A stretch of DNA of 64,000 nt. It comes from CANDOC01 sp965261725 (GTDB lineage Bacteria > Pseudomonadota > Gammaproteobacteria > Pseudomonadales > Endozoicomonadaceae). The notes below the pieces were generated by a model, which was not told the DNA's origin, did not search any database, and was given only the letters and a program-made list of their open reading frames with translations. The position numbers and the translations under genes were made by a program. The DNA is taken from contig CBDHDU010000051.1 in NCBI GenBank assembly GCA_965261725.1, forward strand, positions 71,693-135,692, given 5' to 3'. Every line of letters begins with the position of its first letter. Position 1 is the first letter of the stretch. Of the stretch, positions 63,336 to 64,000 are shown piece by piece.

Positions 63336-64000
63336 TATATATGTAGCAAGGATGCAGAAGACGAGGAAGCAAAACGTGTCATCCGGAATATTGATCAATG
63401 GGCAGACGGTTTATACCGAACAGAAAAAGAGGTTCTTCTAAAAGCACTTAGTGAACGCTCGAAGTTTACGCTTAATATTGTTCAGTGGATCAAAGATGTA
63501 ACAGCTTTGTTGCTGGCAATATCTAATGCCCCATCCTGTGAACCCCACTACCAACAAGAATTCCGAGGCCATGCAGAATGTTTAATATCTGTATTTAGCT
63601 GCATACCTGATGATCAAGATGTGATCGTATTTATAGAGTCGTCTCAGGTCACAGAGAACATTTTTGAAGCTGGTAGAGATGCTTTGCATCGTGGCTGCGA
63701 TAACGTAGCGAGAGTGATCAAAGACCTTCTTTTCGATTGGTCAATGAAAGCAGGAAAATACTCTCTCTGGACAATATTAGAACGAGGACTCTGTGGTGTT
63801 GCTGTTCTGACTCTCCAAGCCGGATCACAGGAGGCGGAAGGCTTTAAAAGGAAGCTGATAAACCGTTTAGCAACAGAATATGCTTTATCACAGGAAATTC
63901 GAAACAGAGCTGCCGACGGAATCAGAGACCAGATCCGAGACCTTGATCGAAGCTACTATCTGCATAGCCCTATTCAATCTGCAATAACCCAATCTGAGAG
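63336..64000 (+). CDS. Unknown protein, internal/C-terminal part, runs off the window
   Basis: An uninterrupted frame of about 221 codons (TAT-ATA-TGT at 63336 to the window end), with no start of its own: the 5' part is cut by IS630 copy Y. The product is soluble, alpha-helical and rich in Leu/Glu/Arg (LLKALSERSKFTLNIVQWI; ALSQEIRNRAADGIRDQI). No Walker, nuclease or transposase motif is visible here. Position beyond the gmt trio suggests island cargo, where antiphage or effector proteins are common, but no function can be assigned. Confidence 0.6.

Noticed and set aside
1..64000. tRNA, rRNA or CRISPR arrays
   Set aside because: No cloverleaf-like gene with a CCA end, rRNA segment or regularly spaced repeat was noticed on reading; a tRNAscan/CRISPR search would be needed to exclude them fully.

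Overview
The window reads as chromosome of a marine, symbiont-type gammaproteobacterium. Endozoicomonas or a close relative is my best guess, from the gene complement (arcABC with YfcC, livJ/livHMGF, yqiA-parE) and a very heavy insertion-sequence load. That assignment is inference; there is no rRNA or marker gene here to prove it. About one third of the 64 kb is mobile DNA. Most elements can be delimited to the base by their terminal inverted repeats (TIRs) and target-site duplications (TSDs), and several host genes can be rebuilt in silico by removing them.

Layout. 0.1-2.2 kb: rpiA and livJ (branched-chain amino-acid binding protein). 2.2-7.3 kb: a small TPR-like protein, a decayed IS630, an aspartoacylase, and a permease divergent from an ArsR regulator with palindromic operators. 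6.8-13.2 kb: two tandem Hcp-like genes split by a nested stack, in which an ISL3 element carries an ORF-less group II intron, the intron carries an IS66, and the ISL3 also carries an IS3. 13.4-17.9 kb: livHMGF plus a HAD phosphatase, the rest of the transporter whose binding protein lies 11 kb upstream. 17.9-21.1 kb: a PNPOx-like flavoprotein, a MocR regulator broken by a 229-bp MITE, and a HEPN-motif protein. 21.2-25.7 kb: a MATE pump gene disrupted by two insertion sequences.

25.8-37.5 kb is the arginine deiminase locus. arcA-arcB-arcC run on the minus strand and a YfcC-type transporter pseudogene and argR on the plus strand. The original divergent control region carries two identical FNR/ANR-type boxes, but it is now scattered by an ISL3 (again with the intron) and a 1.73-kb ISNCY-like element, and yfcC is cut by an IS66. 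37.7-41.3 kb: an unknown gene split by ISAs1 and a second IS66. 41.5-46.7 kb: a sodium:solute symporter, a large exported protein and a cytochrome P450 that appears to carry a signal peptide. 46.8-50.2 kb: yqiA, a HAD gene with an in-frame stop, and parE.

50.3-64 kb: immediately after the parE terminator sits a mobile island whose first three genes match the gamma-mobile-trio (gmtY, gmtZ, gmtX). gmtZ is cut by an IS4-like element, and a TniA/TnsB-like DDE transposase N-terminus follows in the same operon. Beyond it the island is wrecked by IS1595, two MITE-like insertions, self-nested IS66 ends, two IS630 copies and an IS3. An open frame of unknown function then emerges and runs off the window.

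The picture is of a genome in active IS expansion. Catabolic arginine use, branched-chain amino-acid uptake and core genes survive, while transporters (MATE, YfcC), regulators (MocR) and island genes are being lost. The observations most worth following are the gmt trio with its TniA-like neighbour, the exported P450, and the intron whose splicing would restore an IS transposase.
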